From: Parasulfuritortus sp049322515
GTDB taxonomy: Bacteria; Pseudomonadota; Gammaproteobacteria; Burkholderiales; Thiobacillaceae
Direction: 5' to 3'
DNA length: 64,000 nt
Assembly (NCBI GenBank): GCA_049322515.1
Contig: JBMOQW010000012.1
Span: 62,001-126,000 of the forward strand
Position 1 is the stretch's first letter. Each line of letters starts with the position of its first letter. The notes under the pieces are model-generated. The model did no database searches and was not told the DNA's origin. It saw only the letters and a list, made by a program, of their open reading frames with translations. Of the stretch, positions 54,523 through 63,249 are shown piece by piece. Made by a program: the position numbers and the translations under genes.

Positions 54523-55563
54523 CTAGAACGTCTGCGACCCGCGTTCATTGCGCCGGATGTCAGCCTCCACCATCATCTGGCACATCTGTTCCAGTGTAAC
54601 CTTCGGCACCCAGCCCAGCTCATTGCGTGCCTTGGTGGCATCGCCGATCAGCAGTTCGACTTCAGCCGGACGATAGAACTGGGGATTCACGCGCACCAGC
54701 GTCCTGCCGGACTGGGTATCGCGCGCCACCTCCTGCTCGCCCGCCCCCTCCCAAGCCAGGGAGAACCCGGCGGCCTTGGCGGCCATGTCGACGAAATCCC
54801 GCACCGTCTCGGTCCGGCCCGTCGCCAAGACATAGGAGTCGGGCTCGCGGGCTTGAAGCATGCGCCACATGCCCTCGACGTATTCTTCCGCGTAGCCCCA
54901 GTCGCGCTTCGCATCCAGGTTGCCGAGTTCCAGGCAATCGAGCTTGCCGAGCTGGATCTTGGCGAAGCCGTCGGTGACCTTGCGGGTAACGAACTCCAGT
55001 CCACGCAGCGGCGACTCGTGATTGAACAGTATCCCGTTCGCCCCGAAGATGCCATATGACTCGCGGTAGTTGATGGTCATCCAGTGCGCGTATAGCTTGG
55101 CCACGCCATAGGGGCTGCGCGGATAGAACGGCGTCCGCTCGGTCTGCGGAACTTCCTGGACCTTGCCGAACATCTCGGAGGTGCTGGCCTGGTAGTAGCG
55201 GATGGCTGGATCGACGATGCGGATCGCTTCGAGCAGGTTCAGTGCCCCCAAGCCAGTGATCTGCGCAGTGGCCATCGGCTGGTCGAATGACACGGCGACG
55301 AAGCTCTGCGCGGCCAGGTTGTAGACCTCGATAGCGCCCGAATTCCTGAGCAAACGAATGCTCGCGCCCAAATCGGTCAGATCGTATTCGACCAGATGAA
55401 AGTTGGGATGGAAATCGATAGCCAACTCGTTGATCCGCCAGAAATTGGCCGAACTCGTTCGGCGGTACGTGCCGTAGACCGTATAGCCCTTGTCGAGCAG
55501 AAGCTTGGCGAGATAGGCGCCATCCTGGCCGGTGATTCCGGTAATTACCGCACGTGGTGTCAT
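54523..55563 (-). CDS. gmd: GDP-mannose 4,6-dehydratase
   Basis: Gmd converts GDP-D-mannose to GDP-4-keto-6-deoxy-D-mannose. The 346-residue product has VITGITGQDGAYLAKLLLDK (NADP site), GTYRRTSSANFWRI, YYQASTSEMFGKVQE and the catalytic YPRSPYGVAKLYAHW, then NHESPLRG, all diagnostic. GGGAA precedes the ATG. It leads the gmd-rmd-GT4 set on the minus strand. Confidence 0.96.
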   Translation of the reverse strand: MTPRAVITGITGQDGAYLAKLLLDKGYTVYGTYRRTSSANFWRINELAIDFHPNFHLVEYDLTDLGASIRLLRNSGAIEVYNLAAQSFVAVSFDQPMATAQITGLGALNLLEAIRIVDPAIRYYQASTSEMFGKVQEVPQTERTPFYPRSPYGVAKLYAHWMTINYRESYGIFGANGILFNHESPLRGLEFVTRKVTDGFAKIQLGKLDCLELGNLDAKRDWGYAEEYVEGMWRMLQAREPDSYVLATGRTETVRDFVDMAAKAAGFSLAWEGAGEQEVARDTQSGRTLVRVNPQFYRPAEVELLIGDATKARNELGWVPKVTLEQMCQMMVEADIRRNERGSQTF

Positions 55564-55716
55564 CGTGTTCCCGTAATTCGTTTACAGATTTCCGTCATGT
55601 CGCCTCCCCCAACCTGGTGACGGCGCGCTCATTCTACTGTGCCACCGCGTTTGGCCCCACCCCCTCCAAGCGGAAGTTCCCTCGCACCGCACGCTAAGGC
55701 GGCCCATACCGCAGCG

Positions 55717-57786
55717 TCACGATCCCGAAGCCCCAATTGGCTCGATACGCATCTCGTTCAAGCCAATTCCCAGCTTGCGTGTGTCGCCATTCAGGCCGAT
55801 ATCCTTGGGCGAAGTCGGCAGCGGAACCTCAATGCTCAAGGAATTGAGTTGCTCGGGGTTCTCGAATTCCAGCGTCACGTCCTCGGTCGAAGTCCTCAGA
55901 TAGAAGTACTTGGCCTCTCCCCCAACGCGAAGGACAAAGGACTTGCCAACATTCGGGCCAAAGGCGCGGGCCTTCATCCTAAGAACAAATCTCTTTGGCA
56001 GCGACCGGACGAAATCCAGGGTAACGGACGCGCCTGTCGACCAAGTCCCCCAGTGCTCCACATTCGACAAACCAGTGACCTTGGCCACAACACCAGGCCA
56101 GACGGCCTGCCGAAAATCGACGACATCCGATGTCGCCAGCCTCGCGAGCACAAAACCATCCCCGGCAATCTCAAACACCGGCTTTTCGGACAGGGAATAG
56201 TTTCGAATATATAGAACCCATTCTTTCCCACGTGGCAAATCGGAGGAACTAATCACGGATTCCTGCGGCAAGTGCTTGACGGAAATACGAGGGTCGTCAA
56301 TATAAATTTGAGACCGCGTGAGCGGCCCCAAGTCGGGTCCGACAATAACCAACTTTGGCAGGTCCCTGGCCGGCAAATAGTACTTTGCAAACAACACGGC
56401 CTTGTCGTAGACAATCGGGTTCATCCGGATTCGCAGGTGGTCAGTTACGAATACGCCAGAGCAAACAACAAGAAGAGGCAAGAATCCAAACAGGAACGTT
56501 TGAACGCCCTTCCTGTAATCTGCCACCCAAGCAAGGAGTGATGCAATCCCGGAAAGGCCCAATACGTAGAAGACGATCTTGTTCGAAACAACGCCATATA
56601 TTTCCGGGCCATCAACGTTTGTCGGCGTGTATGGGGCAAACGCGGTTGCCAACGCGTAGCCTATGGCCGCAATCAGTGGCAACGCGATCCAAAACCTTGT
56701 CGTTCTCGTTATGTCGTGCGAGCCGCTTGAAAGCTGGGAAGCGGCAGCCATAGCCAATAGAGGAAGAGAAAAGCTGTAATACCTCATGTGAAGTCTCGTG
56801 ACTGTTTCAGATGGTGAAGTATTCGCGACCGATGCAGTAAAAAGCGCAACCACAACTATCAGTACGAGAATGACCGCCAAGACATAAGAGTAAAACTCAA
56901 GGTGGCGAACCGGAGACCCGTTATTGCTCGTCCCCCGAATCAGTGACCCCGCGATTACGGCAATCGGCAAGGCGGCAATCAACGCCAGCACCAACAGATG
57001 GCCTTTGATTATCCCGACAAATATCTCACCCATGTCAATGTAGCGCTGCCAGATATCGACAGAGGAGCCTGCAATCCTCGTATACACCCTGCCGAACAGA
57101 GTAAGACCCTGGCTCCCTGCAAGCGCATAGCCCAACACCAGTTTCGCCACAATCGCCGACGCGGCAAGGATCAGGAATCCCTTCAAGAGCCAACTCCAAA
57201 TGCTCTCTTTCTGCACACTATGGACATAGACTCCAAACAACAGGATAGCCGGCAGCAGAAATAGGGCATGCGGCTTTACAAGTGCCATGACCCCCAGCAC
57301 GACACCGGAGGCAACTAAATTCAAGGTGCTCGTGAGCGTACCGTCTCGCGTTATGTACCAGCTAAGAAACCAGAAGAAGAAGAAATACATCGACTCAGGC
57401 ATGAAGTAGGCCGTATATGAATTAACCGGGCCCATCATGACCAACAAAACCAACCATAGAGAAATATTCGACGAACAATAACGCCGCGCCATCATGTACA
57501 TAAATGGCGACGCCGACACAAACAAGGCGGCGTTCAACAACCGTGCGCAATCCATCCAACCATCTCGACAGATATTAGATACACCATAAATGTACATGAA
57601 CAAGTAATTTGGAAACACCGCGTCTGATAACGGCAACAGCCTTGCGTATCTAAAATTCCAAAACTCGTCGACAGACGTAGGATAGAGCCCGTAATTCCTA
57701 ATCAAAAGAAAAACAAATACCGAAAACATCAACACAGCCAACAGGCGCAGCCCCTTGTCCTCACTGTCATTTGGCAATATCTGCAT
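55717..57786 (-). CDS. Polytopic membrane protein, GT-C glycosyltransferase-like
   Basis: The 689-residue protein has about ten to twelve hydrophobic segments in residues 12–445 and a soluble C-terminal part of ~240 residues. The first loop has an acidic pair (YPTSVDEFWNFRYARL, Asp40-Glu41), the place where GT-C enzymes keep catalytic acids, and there is an RMNPIVYDKAVL segment later. The base composition is visibly AT-richer than its neighbours, a sign of acquisition. By context it could transfer a polyprenyl-linked sugar. The fold class is inferred, not proven. Confidence 0.6.
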   Translation of the reverse strand: MQILPNDSEDKGLRLLAVLMFSVFVFLLIRNYGLYPTSVDEFWNFRYARLLPLSDAVFPNYLFMYIYGVSNICRDGWMDCARLLNAALFVSASPFMYMMARRYCSSNISLWLVLLVMMGPVNSYTAYFMPESMYFFFFWFLSWYITRDGTLTSTLNLVASGVVLGVMALVKPHALFLLPAILLFGVYVHSVQKESIWSWLLKGFLILAASAIVAKLVLGYALAGSQGLTLFGRVYTRIAGSSVDIWQRYIDMGEIFVGIIKGHLLVLALIAALPIAVIAGSLIRGTSNNGSPVRHLEFYSYVLAVILVLIVVVALFTASVANTSPSETVTRLHMRYYSFSLPLLAMAAASQLSSGSHDITRTTRFWIALPLIAAIGYALATAFAPYTPTNVDGPEIYGVVSNKIVFYVLGLSGIASLLAWVADYRKGVQTFLFGFLPLLVVCSGVFVTDHLRIRMNPIVYDKAVLFAKYYLPARDLPKLVIVGPDLGPLTRSQIYIDDPRISVKHLPQESVISSSDLPRGKEWVLYIRNYSLSEKPVFEIAGDGFVLARLATSDVVDFRQAVWPGVVAKVTGLSNVEHWGTWSTGASVTLDFVRSLPKRFVLRMKARAFGPNVGKSFVLRVGGEAKYFYLRTSTEDVTLEFENPEQLNSLSIEVPLPTSPKDIGLNGDTRKLGIGLNEMRIEPIGASGS

Positions 57787-58003
57787 ATCTATCTTACCTT
57801 ACGATGATTATCAACAGGCGACGAACTAGAAAACACACAATTAAACTGGCCACAGACAGTAACAGAAAGGGCGCGCAATAAAACTGGCTAATGGAAATTA
57901 CTGGGCCGACGCAAATCGATGGCAAATCACCGGACTCGCTTCACCATTTTACGTACCCCATCAATTCCACAGTTGATGATATAATTTCTCCCGTTAGGCC
58001 CAC

Positions 58004-58123
58004 CTACGGACCATCCTTGTAGCGACGGCAGTCAACCGCGTGGTGGCGCATGTGGGTCAAGTATAAGCTCAAACGCCCATAATCACGGTCACCCTCGGCG
58101 AGCAAGCGCTGGAACGTCTGCAT
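58004..58123 (-). CDS. Possible 39-residue protein in the 57787–58179 gap
   Basis: The 393-base gap between the GT-C-like gene and the GT2 gene starts AT-rich and turns GC-rich near 57990. In the GC-rich part the minus strand has ATG at 58123 with AGGAGG seven bases upstream and a frame of 39 codons (MQTFQRLLAEGDRDYGRLSL, then YLTHMRHHAVDCRRYKDGP). I do not recognise it. It may be a small gene or the remnant of a longer one cut when the AT-rich segment was inserted. Otherwise the gap holds nothing I can support. Confidence 0.35.
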   Translation of the reverse strand: MQTFQRLLAEGDRDYGRLSLYLTHMRHHAVDCRRYKDGP

Positions 58124-58179
58124 TTCCCCGCCTCCTAGCGGCTCCGCCAGGTCCGTCGCAAGAACTTCGGAGTTCAACG

Positions 58180-59166
58180 ATGCATCGAGTTGCAGTCATC
58201 TTGCCTGCGTACAATGAAGAAGCCACGATCAGCGCAACCATTGAGGATTTTCACAGCGCTTTACCGGAAGCTGCAATCTGGGTCATCAACAACAGATCGA
58301 CGGACTCGACCGAACGCAAGGCGCAGGACACGTTGTCCCGCTTGGCGTGCGCCGGGGGGGTGATAAATGAACGGCGGCCGGGGAAGGGCAACGCTGTACG
58401 GCGCGCATTCCTGGATGTCGATGCAGATATCTACGTCCTCGCGGATGCCGATATGACCTACCCCGCCGACCAGGCCGGAACACTCATGGATCCTGTCATG
58501 GCCGGAGAAGCAGACATGGTAGTCGGGGATCGGCATAGCGCCGGGCACTACGAAGCTGAAAATAAGAGGGCTTTCCATGGCTTTGGTAACCGGCTCGTTC
58601 GAGACTTGGTCAATAGACTCTTTCGAGCCAACTTGGCCGATATCATGAGCGGCTATCGGGTGTTCAGCAGGCGATTCGTAAAGAGCTATCCCATCCTTGT
58701 GGAAGGCTTTGAGATCGAAACGGACATGACCCTGCACGCCTTGGACAAGCGCTTCCGGATCGTCGAAATCCCCGTCCATTACCAAGACAGGCCCGAAGGT
58801 AGTTTTTCGAAGCTGAACACCCTGCGCGACGGCGCCCGTGTAATCAGTACGATTAGCAGCATCCTGCGTCATTATCGACCCATGACGTTCTTCGGTGGCA
58901 GCGCTCTGGCCTTTGCGTTGTTGGGCCTGCTAGCCGGAGTACCCGTGATTGACGATTGGGTTCGGGAACGATTCATCTACCACGTGCCACTCGCCATCCT
59001 TGCCACGGGGCTTGAGATTGTAGCGATCATTCTGATCGCAATTGGCCTGATCCTCGACTCCATCGCGCATCAGGACAAGCGAAATTTCGAACGTGAACTA
59101 CTCAACTATCGCTATATGGAAGAACGACAGGGTCACCACTCCACCAGCTATGAGACGCACCAATAG
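58180..59166 (+). CDS. Family 2 glycosyltransferase, polyprenyl-phosphate type
   Basis: The 328-residue protein has the GT-A domain of family 2 (VAVILPAYNEEATISATIED, DADIYVLADADMTYP with the DxD-like motif, and DIMSGYRVFSRRFVKSYPI) followed by two C-terminal membrane segments (from about 243 and 276). This GtrB/DPM1-like layout fits transfer of a sugar from a nucleotide to undecaprenyl phosphate. It starts an operon of six overlapping genes ending with gtrA. Confidence 0.88.
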   Translation: MHRVAVILPAYNEEATISATIEDFHSALPEAAIWVINNRSTDSTERKAQDTLSRLACAGGVINERRPGKGNAVRRAFLDVDADIYVLADADMTYPADQAGTLMDPVMAGEADMVVGDRHSAGHYEAENKRAFHGFGNRLVRDLVNRLFRANLADIMSGYRVFSRRFVKSYPILVEGFEIETDMTLHALDKRFRIVEIPVHYQDRPEGSFSKLNTLRDGARVISTISSILRHYRPMTFFGGSALAFALLGLLAGVPVIDDWVRERFIYHVPLAILATGLEIVAIILIAIGLILDSIAHQDKRNFERELLNYRYMEERQGHHSTSYETHQ

Positions 59167-59167
59167 G

Positions 59168-59584
59168 ATGCCAGTAATGGAGTCCTCGGCATTGCGTTTG
59201 GAAGTGGAATATCTTCACCGGCAGATGTTCTACCGGGAGGCGCCCCAAGTCCTCATCGATGGGTACTTGCGAGCGCATAGTGAAATTGCCGAATTGCACT
59301 GTGGCAGCGCACAGGAGCTGCGAACACTGGAGGTCGCGCGAACTAATGGCCTCGATGCCCTAGGAATTGAACCGTGGCTGCGTAGACCCAACCATAGGCA
59401 TCCGTTGACCATTAAGTTGCTACTGCTCTCCTACTTGGCAGAATGCGATGCCCTCCACCCAGAGTTTGCCCACGGCTGGCCTGGCGCTGGTCGTCTATTC
59501 ATACCCATGGCCGGGCTCGGCATCATGGCCCTGGTCAGGCTGGTCCACGGTGGTATACAAAAGGCCCGGTATGGCTTGGCATAA
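59168..59584 (+). CDS. Conserved-looking protein of unknown function
   Basis: About 138 residues (start at 59168; ATGs at 59150 and 59177 are alternatives). The front half is charged (LRLEVEYLHRQMFYREAPQ, then LIDGYLRAHSEIAEL) and the C-terminal part has a hydrophobic stretch (RLFIPMAGLGIMALVRLVHG), perhaps membrane-associated. It follows the GT2 gene by one base and overlaps the flavoprotein gene by 14 bases, so it is coupled to them. I recognise no motif; an accessory subunit of the flavoprotein is the obvious guess. Confidence 0.6.
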   Translation: MPVMESSALRLEVEYLHRQMFYREAPQVLIDGYLRAHSEIAELHCGSAQELRTLEVARTNGLDALGIEPWLRRPNHRHPLTIKLLLLSYLAECDALHPEFAHGWPGAGRLFIPMAGLGIMALVRLVHGGIQKARYGLA

Positions 59585-61145
59585 TTTTGTGATCGTGGGC
59601 TCCGGGCCCGCCGGGGTAGCCGCCGCGAGGAGGCTCGAGGGCCAGGGTACCTGCATTGTCGACGTTGGCGAAATCCCTGATCGGGATTTTGCCTACACAT
59701 CCCTCCGGGCCAGCCTGGCTGCGGGTGACCTGGAAGCGCTGCTCGGACCACGCTGGGAAACGCTGGCCAACCTAGTCACACCTAACCGCCTACACGCCAA
59801 ACTGCGCGCCGCCGGATTAAGGCATGTGGCCCGTGGTGAACGATTCCATTTGCACGACGGATCGGGAGACGTCGTCCTCGAGGGAGCAGGCAGTTATGCG
59901 GCTGGGGGCATGTCCAACGCATGGGGCGCACAGCTGTTTCGTTTCACTGAAGCAGATCTTACCGAGGCTACCAATTGGCCGATCGTGGCTGGCTCGCTAC
60001 GCGAATACTATGAAGACTTGGAAGCACATATCGGGATTGCCGGCGAGCTCGACGACATGTCGGAGTTTCTTGGCGAAACGGCCCATTTGCTTCCCCCAGC
60101 CCCTATTGTCTCCGCCGCCCAACACCTCTTGGCTCACCACAACGCGCGCAGGTTAGCAAAACCCGGACCCCTGAGATTAGGACGTTCCCGTCTTGCAGTC
60201 CTTACTCGACCGCTCCGTGGCTACTCACCCTATGGGTTCGGCGAAACGGAGTTCTTCTCAACCAACCACAGCGGGATATACACGGCCAAACGCACCCTCG
60301 ATGAACTACGCCGAAATGGTCGCATTGAATACTGTGGGCGCCAGAAGCTGGTCGCCTACCGCGAGCTCGCGGAGCATGTCGAACTGGACGTAGTTGACTG
60401 CGACAGTGGGGCATCCAGGACAATCCGTACACGGCACCTACTACTCGGCTGCGGCACCCTGCATACAACACGTCTGGTCTTGCTAAACAAGAACGACTTC
60501 GGGCGCCCCCTGCCCTTTGTAGACCACCCTCCAGCCTTGATACCGATATTCATACCGCGAATGTTTGGCAGCGCATTGCCACTCAATAGCTTCCCCGTGC
60601 AGCTTGTGGCGACGCTGACTGGAGTGTCACCTCGCAGCATGATCAGCTTTTACTATCCAGGCGGATTGCTATGGAGCGACTTATTGCCCGACATTCCACT
60701 CCCTATGGACGCCTCTTTGAAGCTTCTCACCTATCTGTTGGGTGGTATGCTGGTCGCCCAAATATGGGAGGCGTCCCGTCCATCACACGCAAACCGAATT
60801 CAGCTCGACCCAGGTGGTGCGCTCCGGCTCGACTATCCTGACCGGGGATGCAGCGCCGACTTGGGCCGCCTGCTGAGGGCGCTATCGCCCTTGGGGGCTT
60901 TTTCGCTCAAACGACTCGCCACCATGGCGCCGCCCGGCTGGGGATTCCACTATGCCTCCTCACTGCCTATGCGGAGAAACCCTGGCCTTTACGAAACCCA
61001 CACCGACGGCAGGCTCTGGGACAGCAAACGAATACGCGTCATCGATGGCAGCGTCTTACCTTCGTTGCCGGCAAAAAACCATTCATTAACGCTGATGGCA
61101 AATGCCGCCAGAATCGCAGACGAGGCCCGGCGTTGCGGATACTAA
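59571..61145 (+). CDS. FAD-dependent oxidoreductase, GMC-like
   Basis: The start at 59571 (MAWHNFVIVGSGPAGVAAAR, AAGG six bases upstream) gives 524 residues. The N-terminal GxGxxG dinucleotide site, the AGGMSNAWGAQLFRFTEADL segment, and the C-terminal DGSVLPSLPAKNHSLTLMAN with the GMC-type histidine are visible, with a second histidine in WGFHYASSLPM. The ends of the frame overlap both neighbours (14 and 13 bases). Reaction unknown; the context suggests oxidation of a sugar alcohol group in surface-glycan synthesis. Confidence 0.8.
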   Translation: MAWHNFVIVGSGPAGVAAARRLEGQGTCIVDVGEIPDRDFAYTSLRASLAAGDLEALLGPRWETLANLVTPNRLHAKLRAAGLRHVARGERFHLHDGSGDVVLEGAGSYAAGGMSNAWGAQLFRFTEADLTEATNWPIVAGSLREYYEDLEAHIGIAGELDDMSEFLGETAHLLPPAPIVSAAQHLLAHHNARRLAKPGPLRLGRSRLAVLTRPLRGYSPYGFGETEFFSTNHSGIYTAKRTLDELRRNGRIEYCGRQKLVAYRELAEHVELDVVDCDSGASRTIRTRHLLLGCGTLHTTRLVLLNKNDFGRPLPFVDHPPALIPIFIPRMFGSALPLNSFPVQLVATLTGVSPRSMISFYYPGGLLWSDLLPDIPLPMDASLKLLTYLLGGMLVAQIWEASRPSHANRIQLDPGGALRLDYPDRGCSADLGRLLRALSPLGAFSLKRLATMAPPGWGFHYASSLPMRRNPGLYETHTDGRLWDSKRIRVIDGSVLPSLPAKNHSLTLMANAARIADEARRCGY

Positions 61146-61945
61146 TATTTGGCGCCTCCGGCTTTATCGGTTCGCACTTGGCAGCCTACGCCAGCGCACA
61201 AGGGAACGAAGTGATCTCATTGTGCCGTTCGGGCGCGGTTCCCAGCTGGAACGGAACATGCATCAAATGGTCCTTGGGGCAAGGCGTACCCCAGACCGCG
61301 CTTGCCGCAGTGGATTGCGCCATCCACCTGGCCCACGACTTCAACGGTGTACAGGGAGCTGAACTCACCATCGACTCGACGCTCGCCGCAATAACGCAGT
61401 TGCGCGAGGCGGGGGCCAGGAGGCAGTTGTTCTTTTCGTCGTACTCAGCCGGTGAACATGCAACCTCACTTTATGGCAAAACAAAACTAGCCATCGAGAA
61501 CGCCTTGTCCGGCCAACAAGACGTGGCGATAGTCCGCCCGGGGCTGGTCCTCGGGAAGGGCGGCATCTATGGCCGGATCCAAGAATGGGCGCGCATACTG
61601 CCGGTGATCCCACTGCCCGACGGTGGTCGAGGAACGGTCCCGGTCATAACCATCGAGCGCCTCTGCCATGAAGTTGTTAATTTGGCTCACGCCACACTGC
61701 CCGTGGACGAGGCCAACCTGTTCGAGACGTGTCCGAGAAGTCTGCGCCAACTTGTAATCGATGCAGCGGGAGATGTCGGGCGCCCCCCATGGATCGTCCC
61801 GGTGCCATCGTCCCTGATTGGCTGGGGATTGCAGGTGGCTCAAATATTGCGGATACCGCTTCCCATCAATGCCGACAACCTGGAAGGCTTCCTTGCCAAC
61901 CAGAACGCGTGCCACGTCTCCACGCTCAAGGACTCAAGAACATGA
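61133..61945 (+). CDS. Extended SDR (NAD-dependent epimerase/dehydratase-like)
   Basis: The family start (LRILIFGASGFIGSHLAAYA) coincides with a TTG at 61133 that has GAGG seven bases upstream, inside the end of the flavoprotein gene. The 270-residue product has GASGFIG, the VDCAIHLAHDFNG segment, the catalytic YGKTK and VRPGLVLGKGG. No ATG or GTG start is better. It overlaps the methyltransferase start by four bases. A sugar 4-epimerase or ketoreductase acting with the flavoprotein is a reasonable guess. Confidence 0.82.
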   Translation: MRILIFGASGFIGSHLAAYASAQGNEVISLCRSGAVPSWNGTCIKWSLGQGVPQTALAAVDCAIHLAHDFNGVQGAELTIDSTLAAITQLREAGARRQLFFSSYSAGEHATSLYGKTKLAIENALSGQQDVAIVRPGLVLGKGGIYGRIQEWARILPVIPLPDGGRGTVPVITIERLCHEVVNLAHATLPVDEANLFETCPRSLRQLVIDAAGDVGRPPWIVPVPSSLIGWGLQVAQILRIPLPINADNLEGFLANQNACHVSTLKDSRT

Positions 61946-62742
61946 TCAACCAACTCCGCCTGTGGCTATATGAACCGAGGGTGCGTTATGTCAACGTGGA
62001 CGATGACTCCCTCTTGGCCATACACCGGGACATCCTGCGCGACAAGCCGCTATTGCGTTCCGCGTTCGAATCCTTCTACCTTGACATGGCCACCTTGTGC
62101 GACAAGTATTTTCCGGTTGAAGGTATCGAGCTTGAATTGGGTACTGGCGCGGGCTTCTTCAAGACGTTGAGACCGGGCCTGGTAACTTCGGACATTCGCA
62201 AGAGCCCGGAGATCGACATTGAACTGGATGCACAGGCTATGGATCTCGAGGCCCAATCCGTCCGGTGCATTTACGCCATCAATGTCTTCCACCATATCCC
62301 GGACCCTGGAAGGTTTTTCACAGAACTGGCTCGTGTCCTGCGCCCGGGTGGGGGCTGCATTCTGATCGAACCTCACAGAGGTCTTGCTTCCGCTCTCGTA
62401 CACCGGCACTTACACCGCGAGGAACACTTCGACCCCAATGCCCACGGATGGCAGACAACAGACATCGGCGGCCCATTGTCAGGGGCAAACCAAGCTCTCG
62501 CACACATCGTCTTTGAGCGCGACTTGGCGCAGTTCCAAGCGCGATTCGGCAGTGCTCTCGAGATCATTCACCGGGGCTACGAGCTGAATGCACTGCGGTA
62601 CTTGTTCTCGGGCGGTCTGAACTTCCGCCAACTGGTGCCATCCTTCGTGACCGTACCGCTCGCTCTGCTCGAATCGCTTGCGCGCCCGCTCGCGCGGTTT
62701 TGGTCGTTACATCAAGTCATCGTAATCCGAAGGCGCGCATGA
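61942..62742 (+). CDS. Class I SAM-dependent methyltransferase
   Basis: The ATG at 61942 overlaps the SDR stop (ATGA); the product has 266 residues. Motif I is IELELGTGAGFFKTL, motif post-I SDIRKSPEIDIELDAQAMDL, and VFHHIPDPGRFFTELARVL followed by RPGGGCILIEPHRG matches methyltransferase domain 11 proteins. Substrate unknown; a sugar or lipid-linked intermediate is likely in this operon. The C-terminal part (LALLESLARPLARFWSLHQV) is hydrophobic. Confidence 0.85.
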   Translation: MINQLRLWLYEPRVRYVNVDDDSLLAIHRDILRDKPLLRSAFESFYLDMATLCDKYFPVEGIELELGTGAGFFKTLRPGLVTSDIRKSPEIDIELDAQAMDLEAQSVRCIYAINVFHHIPDPGRFFTELARVLRPGGGCILIEPHRGLASALVHRHLHREEHFDPNAHGWQTTDIGGPLSGANQALAHIVFERDLAQFQARFGSALEIIHRGYELNALRYLFSGGLNFRQLVPSFVTVPLALLESLARPLARFWSLHQVIVIRRRA

Positions 62743-63140
62743 TCGTTCAGTATGCAAAGTTCTTCCTGAACGGCAGTGTGTTGGGCGTGGCCGCCTGGGG
62801 GCTGCAATGGCTGCTCTTTTCGACCCTTGGCGAGGGCTCAGCGGCCACATACACCTTGGCGACGGCCTTGACCTACCTTCCCTTGGTGGTAATCAACTTC
62901 CTGATCCAACGGTCATGGATATTCAACAGGCATGGCCTATTCTGGCGCTTCGTCGCCGCAAATCTGGCGATCATGTTCTTGGTGTCCATGCTGTCGCCGT
63001 TGTGCCGTCACTTGATCGACGTGATGCTCGGCGCACCATGGGGCGACAGGGGCGGGTTTGCCGCAGCCGCTTTGCTCGGTTCGATCCCCTCGTTCCTGAT
63101 CAAGCGAAGCTGGGTATTTCGGGGCCCCGCACGTCAGTAA
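62739..63140 (+). CDS. GtrA-family membrane protein (putative polyprenyl-sugar flippase)
   Basis: The 133-residue protein (ATG overlaps the methyltransferase stop) has four hydrophobic segments and the GtrA pattern QYAKFFLNGSVLGVAAWGLQ at the N-terminus and SFLIKRSWVFRG at the C-terminus, with NFLIQRSWIF in the middle. GtrA proteins are thought to help move polyprenyl-phosphate sugars across the inner membrane for later transfer. It is the last gene of the operon begun by the GT2 gene. Confidence 0.88.
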   Translation: MIVQYAKFFLNGSVLGVAAWGLQWLLFSTLGEGSAATYTLATALTYLPLVVINFLIQRSWIFNRHGLFWRFVAANLAIMFLVSMLSPLCRHLIDVMLGAPWGDRGGFAAAALLGSIPSFLIKRSWVFRGPARQ

Positions 63141-63249
63141 GCCACGGCACGGCCCATCTGGCCATTACCGTACTCGCCGCGCATCCACCCCGCCACGTCC
63201 CTCCGTGGATCACAGACTCGTCAAGCACTTGTTCATCAAACTGCCCCAG

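Noticed and set aside
59571..61145. Flavoprotein as a true DprE1 homologue
   Set aside because: Its N-terminal GxGxxG and C-terminal histidine motif are of the GMC class, whereas DprE1 belongs to the vanillyl-alcohol oxidase class; only the pathway logic is similar.
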